A DNA stretch of 64,000 nt from Amycolatopsis tucumanensis (lineage in GTDB: Bacteria; Actinomycetota; Actinomycetes; Mycobacteriales; Pseudonocardiaceae). The translations under genes and the position numbers were made by a program. The DNA lies in contig NZ_JAKGSD010000010.1 in the NCBI RefSeq assembly GCF_021654135.1, positions 34,886-98,885 of the forward strand. Reading direction: 5' to 3'. Shown piece by piece: positions 1 to 8,028 of this stretch. The notes under the pieces were generated by a model, which was not told the DNA's origin, ran no database searches, and saw nothing but the letters and a program-made list of their open reading frames with translations. How positions within the stretch are numbered: the stretch's first letter is position 1; the number at the start of each line of letters is the position of its first letter.

Positions 1-2
1 AG

Positions 3-581
3 CGTTACCGATCAAGCGAGCACCGCCAGTTCCACCGCGACTCCGGCTACCTCGAGGGCAGGCGCATGCGCCGGTCCCGGGAGAACCGGGCCATGGCGCA
101 GCGCACCTCGTTCGGCCGCAACCTCATCGCAGAGCAGTGGGCGGTCGCCGAGTTCGCCGCGCTCAGTCGCTTGTGGACGATCGGCGCGCCGGTGCCGTAC
201 CCGGTGCAGCGGGACGGCACGGAACTGCTGCTGGAGTTCGTCGGAGAGCCCGACGGCACAGCGGCGCCACGCCTGGCACAGCTACGGCCCGAACCGGACG
301 AACTACGCGAACTGTGGTTCCAGACGATCGGGGCGCTCGACGTACTGGCGTCGGAGGGGCTCGCGCACGGAGACCTGTCCGCCTACAACATCCTCGTCCA
401 CGAGGGCCGGATCGTGCTCATCGACCTGCCCCAGGTCGTGGATGTCGTGGCGAATCCGAGAGGAGCGGAGTACCTCACCCGTGACGTCCACAACATCTCC
501 GCGTGGTTTGCCGCGCGGGGTCTGCAGGTCGAGGCCGATGACCTGGCTTTCGACCTGCGGCAGCGGGCGGGGCTGAGGTGA
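3..581 (+). CDS. RIO-family serine protein kinase, 5'-truncated by the window edge
   Basis: C-terminal part of a RIO1-like atypical kinase; the reading frame is open from base 3, so the true start lies outside the window. Visible family features are the Arg-rich stretch with GYLEGRR near the left edge, the catalytic loop HGDLSAYN (about base 367-390) and the metal-binding IDLPQ segment (about base 420-434). RIO kinases are small soluble ATP-binding enzymes; the bacterial form has no well-defined substrate. It is followed after about 215 bases by a DEAD-box helicase on the same strand. A short inverted repeat (GGGCGAC at 625-631, GTCGCCC at 642-648) lies behind the stop and could be a weak terminator. 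Family assignment is secure, cellular role is not. Confidence 0.85.
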   Translation, partial: RYRSSEHRQFHRDSGYLEGRRMRRSRENRAMAQRTSFGRNLIAEQWAVAEFAALSRLWTIGAPVPYPVQRDGTELLLEFVGEPDGTAAPRLAQLRPEPDELRELWFQTIGALDVLASEGLAHGDLSAYNILVHEGRIVLIDLPQVVDVVANPRGAEYLTRDVHNISAWFAARGLQVEADDLAFDLRQRAGLR

Positions 582-795
582 GGTCCCCGACGGTCTTCAG
601 GTATTCTGATCACAGTCCGCAACCGGGCGACGTGAATTCGGGTCGCCCCCTTCATGGGACGCGGACACACCACCGATGGCGCAGCCGCGCCGGGTTCGTC
701 CTTGTGAAAGCCCGCCGAACTTGTTCTTCAGCCTGCCTGCGCGCAGGCACACCGGGCCTCCCTTGCGACGTACCACCACGTCCGAGAGGCAGTGC

Positions 796-2172
796 GTGAG
801 CATCACCCTTGAGTCCACTTCCACCGTGCAGTCGTTCGCCGACCTGAACCTGCCGGAGCCCCTGCTCGGGGCTCTGCGCAAGGCCGGCATCGACGCACCC
901 TTCCCGATCCAGTCGGCGACCCTGCCGGACGCGCTCGCCGGGCGCGACGTGCTCGGCCGGGCGCAGACCGGGTCCGGGAAGACCCTCGCCTTCGGGCTGG
1001 CCCTGCTGGCCCGCCTCGAGGGCGGGAAGGCCCGGTCGCGGAAGCCCCGCAGCCTGGTCCTCGTTCCCACGCGTGAGCTGGCCCTCCAGGTCAGCGACGC
1101 GCTCACCCCGCTGGCCCGCGCGCTGGGCCTGTGGTGCCGGACCGCCGTCGGCGGGATGGCCTTCCCCCGGCAGGCCGACGCGCTGCACCGGGGCGTCGAC
1201 CTGCTGATCGCCACGCCGGGCCGTCTGTCCGACCACGTCCGGCAGGGCACCGCGGACCTCAGCGAGGTCCAGTTCATCGCCATCGACGAGGCCGACCAGA
1301 TGGCGGACATGGGCTTCCTGCCCCAGGTCCGGGAGATCCTGGACCTGACCCCGCGCGACGGCCAGCGGCTGCTGTTCTCGGCGACGCTGGACGGCGACGT
1401 CGGGCAGCTGGTCAACCGGTACATGCACGACCCGGTCGAGCACTCGGTCGCGCCGGCCACGGCCAGCGTCGACACCATGGACCACTACGTGTTCCAGGTC
1501 TCGCGCCAGGAGAAGCAGTCGGTGGTCACCGAGATCGGCGCCCGCGAGGGCCGCACGATCATGTTCGTGCGCACCAAGCACCACGTGGACCGGTTGACCG
1601 ACCGGCTGCGTGAGCGCGGTGTGCGGGCGGGCGCGCTGCACGGCGGCAAGTCGCAGGGCCAGCGCAACCGGGTGCTGCAGGACTTCCGCGACGGCCACAC
1701 CACGGTGCTGGTCGCCACGGACGTCGCGGCGCGCGGCATCCATGTCGACGACGTCAGCCTGGTGCTGCACGTCGACCCGGCCGCGGACCACAAGGACTAC
1801 CTGCACCGCGCCGGCCGCACCGCGCGCGCCGGTGCGTCGGGCACCGTGGTCACGCTGATCACGCCGGACCAGCGGCGCACCGTGCGCCGGATGACCGACA
1901 AGGCCGGCGTGCGCGCCGACCAGCTGGTCGTGCGGCCCGGTGACGCGAAGCTGTCCGACATCACCGGCGCCCGCGAGCCGAGCGGGGTCCCGGTGGTCGA
2001 CCGTCCGCGCGACACCGCCCCGCGCCGGGGTGGCGGCTCGCGTGGCTTCGGCGGCCCGCAGCGGCCGCGCCGGGGCGGCAGCTACGGCGACCGGGACCGC
2101 GGTCACGGTGGCGGCTACCGGCAGGGGCGCCCGGGCCGCGGCCCGCGTCGCAGCACGCCGTCGGCCAGCTGA
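796..2172 (+). CDS. DEAD-box ATP-dependent RNA helicase
   Basis: ATP-dependent RNA helicase of 458 residues that unwinds structured RNA. I chose the GTG at 796 because an AGAGG ribosome-binding site lies about 8 bases upstream and the homologous region begins there; the frame is open back to 676. Motifs in order: Q-motif region (about 15-40), AQTGSGKT Walker A (56-63), PTREL, TPGR, DEAD (164-167), SAT (195-197), and the RGIHV and HRAGRTAR motifs of the second RecA lobe. From about residue 390 the protein becomes a basic Gly/Arg-rich tail, an RNA-binding extension common in actinobacterial paralogues. It is followed by a strong terminator that occurs in repeated form. Probably a cold- or stress-linked RNA chaperone, which is inference. 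Confidence 0.93.
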   Translation: MSITLESTSTVQSFADLNLPEPLLGALRKAGIDAPFPIQSATLPDALAGRDVLGRAQTGSGKTLAFGLALLARLEGGKARSRKPRSLVLVPTRELALQVSDALTPLARALGLWCRTAVGGMAFPRQADALHRGVDLLIATPGRLSDHVRQGTADLSEVQFIAIDEADQMADMGFLPQVREILDLTPRDGQRLLFSATLDGDVGQLVNRYMHDPVEHSVAPATASVDTMDHYVFQVSRQEKQSVVTEIGAREGRTIMFVRTKHHVDRLTDRLRERGVRAGALHGGKSQGQRNRVLQDFRDGHTTVLVATDVAARGIHVDDVSLVLHVDPAADHKDYLHRAGRTARAGASGTVVTLITPDQRRTVRRMTDKAGVRADQLVVRPGDAKLSDITGAREPSGVPVVDRPRDTAPRRGGGSRGFGGPQRPRRGGSYGDRDRGHGGGYRQGRPGRGPRRSTPSAS

Positions 2173-2184
2173 CGTACTGAACGC

Positions 2185-2223
2185 AGAACCGCCGCGATCC
2201 CAGCCCGGGGTCGCGGCGGTTCT
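2185..2223 (+). terminator. Rho-independent terminator of the DEAD-box helicase, repeat copy A
   Basis: A 17-base stem begins AGAACCGCCGCGATCCC and pairs with 2207-2223 (one G:U), with a 5-base loop and a T-rich trailer TTCTTTCGTTC. It starts 12 bases after the helicase stop. The same hairpin recurs near 2346 and 2503 in a ~160 bp direct repeat. Confidence 0.85.
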
Positions 2224-2345
2224 TTCGTTCAGTGAGCCTTTTCAGTGAGTCGCGCGGCGCGCTCATCAACAGCCCCGGCCACCGCCGCTACGCCCTCCGC
2301 CGGGTACAAGCCCCAGGCAGCGCTCCAGCGATTCCTGCCGAACCC

Positions 2346-2383
2346 AGAACTGCCGGGATCCAGCCCGCGATCGCGGCGGTTCT
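2346..2383 (+). terminator. Decayed terminator-like hairpin, repeat copy B
   Basis: Second copy of the helicase terminator. The right arm GCGGCGGTTCT is kept, but the left arm reads AGAACTGCCGGGATCC and mispairs at several positions, so function is doubtful. Confidence 0.5.
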
Positions 2384-2502
2384 TCAGTCAGCGAGCCTTC
2401 CCGGCAAGTCGCGCGGCGCGGGATCGAGCGGCCCGACCACCGCCGCTACGCCCTCCGCCGGGTACAAGCCCAGGCAGCGCTCCAGCAGATCCTGCTGAAC
2501 CC

Positions 2503-2541
2503 AGAACCGCCGCGATCCCAGCCCGTGGTCGCGGCGGTTCT
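2503..2541 (+). terminator. Terminator hairpin, repeat copy C
   Basis: Third copy: left arm starting at 2503 pairs almost fully with 2525-2541, and the TTTCGTTC trailer is kept. It lies just before the convergent HxlR-type gene end and may stop read-through from the plus strand. Confidence 0.7.
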
Positions 2542-2597
2542 TTCGTTCAGCGGCCTTGCCCGGTGAGTCGCGCGGCGTGCAGGCGCGGCGCCGTGGT

Positions 2598-3098
2598 TCA
2601 CGCGCTCTGCTCGGCGAGCGCCGCTTCGTAGGCGGTGCGCAGCTTCACGAACACCGACTCCCGCCCTGGCGGGCGCGGGATGCCAAGGTGCTGTTCGCGC
2701 AGCTCGTCCATGAACTCGTCCCACAGCTGGGGCCCACCGCGCTCCAGGAGCTCCGCCCGCACGGCCAGTTCGCGGGTCACCGGCAGGTGCCTGCGCCCCC
2801 ACGCGCCCAGGTGCGCCATCACCGGCACGAGCTGGATCGCCGGCTCCGTCAGGCTGTAGATCACCTTCTGCTTGTGCGTCGGGTCCGGGGCGCGGGACAC
2901 CAGCCCCAGCTCGGTCAGCCGCTGCAACCGGGACGCGAGGATGTTCGACGCGATCCCCTCCTGCGAGTTCTGCAGCAGCTCCCGGAAGTGCCGCAGGTTG
3001 CCGAACATCATGTCCCGGATCACGACCAGCGACCACTTGTCGCCGAGCACCTCGACCGACAGGTTGATCGGGCATCCCGACCGGCGTTCGTCCGTCAT
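2598..3098 (-). CDS. HxlR-family winged-helix transcriptional regulator
   Basis: DNA-binding regulator of 166 residues. The ATG at 3098 was chosen because GGAAGGAG precedes it; the frame runs further upstream to 3173 but without family similarity. The N-terminus carries the GCPI motif with Cys9, typical of HxlR proteins, some of which sense thiol-reactive or electrophilic compounds through this Cys. The winged-helix region covers about residues 15-105 (WSLVVIRDMMFG, ILASRLQRL). It is divergently transcribed from a dihydrofolate-reductase-like gene across 95 bases, and a direct repeat in that gap is the likely operator. The expected role is repression of itself and the neighbour under chemical stress. 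Confidence 0.9.
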   Translation of the reverse strand: MTDERRSGCPINLSVEVLGDKWSLVVIRDMMFGNLRHFRELLQNSQEGIASNILASRLQRLTELGLVSRAPDPTHKQKVIYSLTEPAIQLVPVMAHLGAWGRRHLPVTRELAVRAELLERGGPQLWDEFMDELREQHLGIPRPPGRESVFVKLRTAYEAALAEQSA

Positions 3099-3110
3099 CC
3101 CACTCTCCTT

Positions 3111-3181
3111 CCGATTGCAGTTTACAACCGGTTCCGGAAGCAGTACAGTTCCTCGAAACCGATTGCAAACCACAACCAGTC
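3111..3181. promoter_or_regulatory. Candidate HxlR operator: two direct repeats in the divergent gap
   Basis: Copies at 3111-3133 and 3159-3181 both begin CCGATTGCA and share the later ACAACC, with a 48-base start-to-start distance. They lie between the divergent hxlR-type and reductase starts, where the regulator should bind. This position and the repeat are seen; binding is inferred. Confidence 0.55.
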
Positions 3182-3193
3182 AGGAGAACTCCG

Positions 3194-3790
3194 ATGAGCA
3201 AGGTGTTCAGCAGCCCGACCATCTCGATCGACGGCTTCATGGCCGGTCCCCGCCAGAGCCGCGAGCACGGGCTCGGCGAAGGCGGCGAGGAGCTGCACCG
3301 GTGGATGTTCGAAGCCGCGGAGGAGAACAAGGCCGAGCGTGAAGCGATCCTCGGCCACGGCGCGTACATCATGGGGCGCAACATGTTCGGCCCGATCCGC
3401 GGCGAGTGGGACGACCCCGGCTGGCGCGGCTGGTGGGGCGAGGAGCCGCCGTACCACGCGCCGGTCTTCGTGCTGACCCACTACCCCCACGAGCCGATCG
3501 AGATGACGGGCGGCACGACCTTCCACTTCGTCACCGACGGGATCGAGTCGGCGCTCGACCAGGCGCGCGCCGCCGCGGGCGAGCGGTCCGTGGCGGTCAT
3601 GGGCGGCGCGTCGACGATCGACCAGTACCTGCAGGCCGGGCTGATCGACGAGCTGCGGCTGTCCATCGCGCCGACGGTGCTCGGCGACGGCGCCCGGCTC
3701 TTCGCCGGCGTGACCAGCCTGGACCTCGAGCCCGTCTCGTCGCGCACCACCTCACTGGCCACGCACGTGACCTACCGGGTCCGGCGCTAG
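3194..3790 (+). CDS. Dihydrofolate reductase family protein (RibD C-terminal-like)
   Basis: Soluble NADPH-dependent reductase-like protein of 198 residues with the RibD_C/DHFR fold. Visible features are the start SSPTISIDGFMAG, the nucleotide-binding VAVMGGASTIDQYL near residues 135-149, and the ELRLSIAPTVLGDGARLF end typical of this family. These proteins are usually uncharacterised and are often paired with stress regulators. The ATG at 3194 follows AGGAGA. The gene is divergent from the HxlR-family regulator, and its stop shares a CTAG with the stop of the convergent PIG-L gene. The exact substrate is unknown. Confidence 0.85.
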   Translation: MSKVFSSPTISIDGFMAGPRQSREHGLGEGGEELHRWMFEAAEENKAEREAILGHGAYIMGRNMFGPIRGEWDDPGWRGWWGEEPPYHAPVFVLTHYPHEPIEMTGGTTFHFVTDGIESALDQARAAAGERSVAVMGGASTIDQYLQAGLIDELRLSIAPTVLGDGARLFAGVTSLDLEPVSSRTTSLATHVTYRVRR

Positions 3791-4506
3791 ATCGGGAACA
3801 GCTCGAACGTGCAGGCCAGCGGCACGCCGAACGACTCACCGGCCATGGCGGCGAACTGGCGCAGGAACGGCTCCGGCTCGGCCATTTCGCCGCCCAGCGC
3901 CGCCAGGTACGCCTTGTGCTCCCGCAGCGAGGCGACCGCCGCGTCGAAGGTGTCGGTGATGTCCACGGCGTGGGTCTGCACCGGCGAGCCGCACACGGCG
4001 ACCCACCGCACGCCGCTCCACGGTTCCAGACCGAGGTCGCGGAACAGCCAGCGGTTCGCCGCGTCCCGGACCGCGTCCAGGGTCGCCACGCCGACGTTGC
4101 GGTGGTCGGCCATGTTGTACCCGCCGCCGGGGAAGGACTCGCGGTGGTTGAGCGTCACCACCAGCTCCGGGCGGTGCCGCCGGACCGCCGCCGCGATGTC
4201 CCGCCGCAACGCGATCCCGTTCTCGATCAGGCCGTCCGGGTGGTCCAGGAACTCGACCTCCTCGACCCCGACGACCCTGGCCGCGGCGAGCTGTTCCTGC
4301 GTCCGCAGCGGCCCGGCCTCCTCGGGCGGCATGGTGTCGATCCCGGCCTCGCCGCGTGAGGCGAGCACGTAGACCACCGACTTCCCCTGCCCGGTCCACC
4401 GGGCGATCGCCCCGGCCGCGCCGTACTCCAGGTCGTCCGGGTGCGCGACCACAGCCAGCGCCCGGTCCCAGTCCTCCGGCATCATCGCCGGTCCCGTGTC
4501 GGTCAT
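3787..4506 (-). CDS. PIG-L family (LmbE-like) deacetylase
   Basis: Zinc-dependent N-acetylglucosaminyl deacetylase superfamily member of 239 residues. The zinc-binding motif AHPDD is at residues 21-25 and a second His-containing segment is MADHRNVG. Relatives include MshB of mycothiol synthesis, mycothiol conjugate amidase and many antibiotic-pathway enzymes; the substrate cannot be assigned here. The length fits the family. It ends convergently on the reductase gene with a shared CTAG, and its start faces bioF 45 bases away. Confidence 0.85.
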   Translation of the reverse strand: MTDTGPAMMPEDWDRALAVVAHPDDLEYGAAGAIARWTGQGKSVVYVLASRGEAGIDTMPPEEAGPLRTQEQLAAARVVGVEEVEFLDHPDGLIENGIALRRDIAAAVRRHRPELVVTLNHRESFPGGGYNMADHRNVGVATLDAVRDAANRWLFRDLGLEPWSGVRWVAVCGSPVQTHAVDITDTFDAAVASLREHKAYLAALGGEMAEPEPFLRQFAAMAGESFGVPLACTFELFPI

Positions 4507-4551
4507 GGCCCCTCCACTGCCCAGCCGTGGCTCGGTGCGACACTGCGTGAC

Positions 4552-5727
4552 GTGAACCTACCGGCTTCCTCCTCCCCAGAGCAGGTTTTCGACTGGCTCG
4601 ACGCCGCCGCCGAGAAGCGCGCGGCGGCCGGGCTGACCCGCCGGCTGCGGCCGCGGGGAGCCTCCTCGACGGAGCTGGACCTCGCCGGCAACGACTACCT
4701 CGGCCTGGCCCGCGACAAGCGCGTCGCCGGTGCCGCCGCGGCCGCCGCGCTCCGCTGGGGCGCCGGCGCCACCGGCTCACGCCTGGACACCGGCTCCACC
4801 GAGGTGCACACCGAGCTGGAGTACGAGCTCGCGCGCTTCTGCGGCGCACAGGCCGCGCTGGTGTTCTCCTCGGGCTTCACGGCCAATCTGGGCGCCGTCA
4901 CGGCGCTGTCCGGGGCGGAGTCGGCGATCGTCAGCGACAAGCACATCCACACGTCGCTGATCGAGGGCTGCCGCCTGTCCCGCACCGACGTCGCGGCCAT
5001 CAGCCACTGCGATCCGGCGGCGATCAAGCACGCGCTGGCGACCCGCCGCAAGCCGCGGGCGCTGGTGGTCACCGACTCGGTGTTCTCCGTCGACGGCGAC
5101 CTCGCGCCGCTGCCGGAGCTGTCCCAGGTGTGCCGCGAGCACGGCGCGGCCCTGCTGGTCGACGACGCGCACGGGTTCGGCGTGCTCGGCGACGGCGGCC
5201 GGGGCGCGGTGCACGCCGCCGGGCTGGCCGGTGAGCCGGACGTCGTCACGACCATCTCGCTGTCCAAGGCGCTCGGCGCGCAGGGCGGCGCCGTCCTCGG
5301 GCCGCGCCGGGTGATCCGGCACCTCGTCGACACGGCCCGCAGCTTCATCTTCGACACCGGGCTCGCGCCGGCCAGCGCGGCCGCGGCGCTGGCCGCGCTC
5401 GGGGTGCTCAAGTCCGAGCCCGACCTGCCGGAGAAGGTCCTGACCAACGCGATCACGCTGTCCGCCCAGCTGCGCGCGGCCGGGTTCCGGGTGAGCAACC
5501 CGGAGGCGGCGGTGATCTCGGTTCAGGCGCCCTCCGCCGAATCGGCCGTCGAGTGGGCGGACCGCTGCGCCGAGCAGGGCGTGCGGGTCGGCTGCTTCCG
5601 CCCGCCGTCGGTCCCGGACGGGATTTCGCGGCTGCGCCTGACCGCCCGGGCCGACCTGACGGAGTCCGATGTGGACACCGCGGTGAAGGTGATCAGCGAA
5701 TCGGCGCCAGCCGGCGCCGCATCGTGA
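4552..5727 (+). CDS. bioF: 8-amino-7-oxononanoate synthase
   Basis: PLP-dependent alpha-oxoamine synthase of 391 residues that condenses L-alanine with pimeloyl thioester in biotin synthesis. Start chosen at GTG 4552, the only position that gives the usual N-terminus; the frame extends back to 4441 through the divergent gene. Motifs seen: GNDYLGL, GSRLDTGSTEVH, DDAHGFG, and the PLP lysine in TISLSKALGAQGG (about Lys239). No bioA, bioB or bioD lies nearby, so this is an isolated copy, and a related alpha-oxoamine synthase activity cannot be excluded. It overlaps the convergent GNAT gene by 35 bases. Confidence 0.85.
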   Translation: MNLPASSSPEQVFDWLDAAAEKRAAAGLTRRLRPRGASSTELDLAGNDYLGLARDKRVAGAAAAAALRWGAGATGSRLDTGSTEVHTELEYELARFCGAQAALVFSSGFTANLGAVTALSGAESAIVSDKHIHTSLIEGCRLSRTDVAAISHCDPAAIKHALATRRKPRALVVTDSVFSVDGDLAPLPELSQVCREHGAALLVDDAHGFGVLGDGGRGAVHAAGLAGEPDVVTTISLSKALGAQGGAVLGPRRVIRHLVDTARSFIFDTGLAPASAAAALAALGVLKSEPDLPEKVLTNAITLSAQLRAAGFRVSNPEAAVISVQAPSAESAVEWADRCAEQGVRVGCFRPPSVPDGISRLRLTARADLTESDVDTAVKVISESAPAGAAS

Positions 5728-6139
5728 TGTGCGGGATGCCGTCCTCGTCGAACTCGTCGCCCTCCGCGACGTACCCGAACTTCTCGTAGAAACCGCGGGC
5801 GTAGGTCTGCGCGTCGAGCACGCTGTCCGCGTCGCCGACCGAGATCAGCGCGGCGGTCATCAGGCGGGCGGCGAGGCCCCGGCCCCTGGCGTGCTTCGCG
5901 GTGACGACCCGGCCGATGCGCTGGACGCCGTCCCCGTCGTCGAGCACCCGCAGGTAGGACTCGATGCCGTCGGGCCCGTCGATCCAGAAGTGGCGGGTCG
6001 TCGGGAGCAGGTCACGCCCGTCCAGCTCGGGGTACGGGCAGGTCTGCTCCACGACGAACACCTCCACCCGGAGCCGGAGGATGTCGTACAGCTGCTGCGT
6101 GGTCAGGTCCGGTCCGCGGACGCCTCTGTCGGGGTTCAC
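5693..6139 (-). CDS. GNAT family N-acetyltransferase, ElaA type
   Basis: ElaA-like GNAT protein of 148 residues. The family start with LYDILRLRVEVFVVEQ-type sequence is visible, followed by acetyl-CoA binding motif A (HARGRGLAARLM) and the C-terminal FYEKFGYVAEGDEFDEDGIPH signature. The GTG start at 6139 is preceded closely by AGGAG. Substrates of ElaA proteins are not defined. The 3' end overlaps bioF by 35 bases convergently, so both C-termini are coded by the same DNA. Confidence 0.85.
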   Translation of the reverse strand: MNPDRGVRGPDLTTQQLYDILRLRVEVFVVEQTCPYPELDGRDLLPTTRHFWIDGPDGIESYLRVLDDGDGVQRIGRVVTAKHARGRGLAARLMTAALISVGDADSVLDAQTYARGFYEKFGYVAEGDEFDEDGIPHITMRRRLAPIR

Positions 6140-6149
6140 GGACTCCTGA

Positions 6150-6959
6150 CTACCAGAACACGAGCCGCGACGACTCGGCTTCGCTGCGAATCTCGTTCAC
6201 GTAGGTGAGCACGCGGGTGTACACGCCCGGTTTGCCCGCTTGCGCGCACCCGTCGCCCCACGAGACGAGCCCGATGAGGGTGCCGCCGACGACCAGCGGA
6301 CCGCCCGAGTCGCCCTGGCAGGCGTCGATCTTGCCGTCCGGGTAACCCGCGCACACCATCGACCGGGAGTCGTAGTTCGAGTAGCTGGCGCGGCAGCCGG
6401 AGTCGCTGAGCAGCGGCACCTCGGCCTTGCGCAGCACGTCCGAGCGGGGGCCGCCGTCGGAGGTGCGGCCCCAGCCCAGCACCGTCGCCCGGGTGCCCTC
6501 GGCGTACAGCGAGTCGTCGCTGGGCAGCTCCACCGGCTGGTACGGCAGGCTCTGCGCGAGCTTGAGGACCGCGACGTCGTCGCCCTTGCCGGGGTCGGAG
6601 AACGAGTCGGGCGTCCACACCTCGCGCACCGACACGGTCTTGCCGTCGTTCGTGCGCTTGTCCGTCCGGCCCGCGACGACCCGCAGGTCCGCCCGTTTCA
6701 CGGCGTTGGCGCAGTGCGCCGCGGTGGCCACCGCGGTCGAGCTGACGATGACGCCGCCGCAGAACTGGTTGCCGCTCTTGTCGGTCAGGTACACCGCGAA
6801 CGGGTAGCTGCTGGTGGACGCCTCGGTGCCGCCGACGATGTTCGGGCGGGCGCCGGTGCTCGGCATGGCCGCTGCCACCACCGGCACGAACGCGGCGGCG
6901 GTGATGACCGCCGTCAGCGCCAGGCGGAACTTGCGGTCGCGTCGGCGGTGCTTCGCCAT
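6150..6959 (-). CDS. Secreted trypsin-like serine protease (S1)
   Basis: Chymotrypsin-fold protease of 269 residues, secreted. An N-terminal signal region of about 33 residues (basic MAKHRRRDRK, then a hydrophobic helix) precedes a short propeptide and the mature start IVGG at residue 41. The catalytic triad is visible as His82 (TAAHC), Asp128 (DDVAVL) and Ser218 (GDSGGP). An Asp-type S1 pocket (DACQGDSGG) predicts cleavage after Arg or Lys. Start at ATG 6959 with GAAGGGA upstream; the longer open frame has no support. It is divergent from a cell-wall peptidase lipoprotein, and its stop lies 10 bases from the GNAT start. Confidence 0.92.
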   Translation of the reverse strand: MAKHRRRDRKFRLALTAVITAAAFVPVVAAAMPSTGARPNIVGGTEASTSSYPFAVYLTDKSGNQFCGGVIVSSTAVATAAHCANAVKRADLRVVAGRTDKRTNDGKTVSVREVWTPDSFSDPGKGDDVAVLKLAQSLPYQPVELPSDDSLYAEGTRATVLGWGRTSDGGPRSDVLRKAEVPLLSDSGCRASYSNYDSRSMVCAGYPDGKIDACQGDSGGPLVVGGTLIGLVSWGDGCAQAGKPGVYTRVLTYVNEIRSEAESSRLVFW

Positions 6960-7118
6960 GCGCGCGCTCCCTTCGGAAAAGCTCGATGTCCCCCGGTGAC
7001 GCACCCGATCGCCGGAAACGAATTCGGGGCGTGAGATTGCCGCACATACAGTAATCGACAAGGGCCCGGAACCGGTGTCACTGGATCGGGTGGACTCCGG
7101 CTCTGCGAAGCTGGAGAC

Positions 7119-7964
7119 GTGCGAGGAATCGTGGCGCTCCTGCTGGCGCTCGGGCTCGTGGCGTGCGGCGCCCCACCCGAGCCGCCGCCCCCGCCTGTGC
7201 CCTCGCCGACGGCCCCGGCGGCCACCACCACGACCACGGCGCCGCCGACCACCACCACCTCCGCCGCTCCGCCGTGGACCGTCGGCGCCACGACGCTGCC
7301 CCGTCGCCCGGACGGTTTCGGCGAGATCCGGCCGACCCCGGCGGTGCTGCGCGACCGCCGCCTGCCGACGCGGGACTTCCTGCCGCCGCCCGCGGACGGC
7401 CGCTACGCGTCGACAGTCAGCGCGGTCCCGGCCGACGTGCTGGCCCGCAGCACCTGGCAGCCCGCGTGCCCGGTGGCGGTGTCCGCGCTGCGGTACCTGA
7501 CGATGTCGTTCTGGGGCTTCGACGGGAAGCCGCACACCGGCGAGATGCTCGTCGGCGCCTCCGTCGCCGAGGACGTGACCCGGGTGTTCGGGCAGCTGTT
7601 CGCGGCGCGATTCCCGATCGAGGAGATGCGGGTCACCTCGCCTGCCGAACTCGACGCCCCGCCGACCGGGGACGGCAACAACACCAGCGCCTTCGTGTGC
7701 CGCCCGGTGCGCGGTCAGACGAACTGGTCGGCGCACGCGTACGGTCTGGCGATCGACCTGAACCCGTTCTGCAACCCCTACACCAAGGGCGACGTGGTGC
7801 TGCCGGAACTCGCCTCGGCGTACCTGGACCGCTCGTGGGTGCGGCCGGGCATGGTGGAGGCGGGCGACGCGACCGTGCGGGCGTTCGCCGCGGTCGGCTG
7901 GGACTGGGGCGGGGCTTGGCGGGAGCCGGTGGACAGGATGCATTTCACGGCGACCGGCGGGTAG
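7119..7964 (+). CDS. M15-family peptidoglycan peptidase-like lipoprotein
   Basis: Predicted lipoprotein of 281 residues with a VanY/M15-type carboxypeptidase fold. The GTG at 7119 follows a GGAG site. A short signal ends in a lipobox LVAC with Cys16, followed by a Pro/Thr-rich linker (residues about 18-55) that would span the wall. Metal-site motifs are SAHAYGLAIDLN and, near the end, DRMHF. D-Ala-D-Ala or L-Ala-D-Glu cleavage of peptidoglycan is the expected activity of the family; the exact bond is unknown. It is the partner in a divergent pair with the secreted trypsin-like protease. Confidence 0.8.
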   Translation: MRGIVALLLALGLVACGAPPEPPPPPVPSPTAPAATTTTTAPPTTTTSAAPPWTVGATTLPRRPDGFGEIRPTPAVLRDRRLPTRDFLPPPADGRYASTVSAVPADVLARSTWQPACPVAVSALRYLTMSFWGFDGKPHTGEMLVGASVAEDVTRVFGQLFAARFPIEEMRVTSPAELDAPPTGDGNNTSAFVCRPVRGQTNWSAHAYGLAIDLNPFCNPYTKGDVVLPELASAYLDRSWVRPGMVEAGDATVRAFAAVGWDWGGAWREPVDRMHFTATGG

Positions 7965-8028
7965 GAACGGGAACAGATTTCGGGTCCGGCCCGGTTGTAC
8001 GGGTGCGGACTGCTTGGGAGGTAATCAC

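Larger units (their letters stand above)
2185..2590. repeat. Imperfect ~160 bp direct repeat, about 2.5 copies, each carrying a terminator hairpin
   Basis: Gene-free stretch between the helicase and the hxlR-type gene. The hairpin core starts at 2185, 2346 and 2503, giving periods of 161 and 157 bases. Shared blocks after each hairpin include GAGTCGCGCGGCG-like sequence, CACCGCCGCTACGCCCTCCG and CCGGGTACAAGCCC. Copy A and copy C keep a near-perfect hairpin; copy B has several mismatches in its left arm. No credible gene is present: frames open here have no homologous content and no ribosome-binding site. The origin looks like tandem duplication of the helicase 3' flank followed by divergence. 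Confidence 0.85.
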
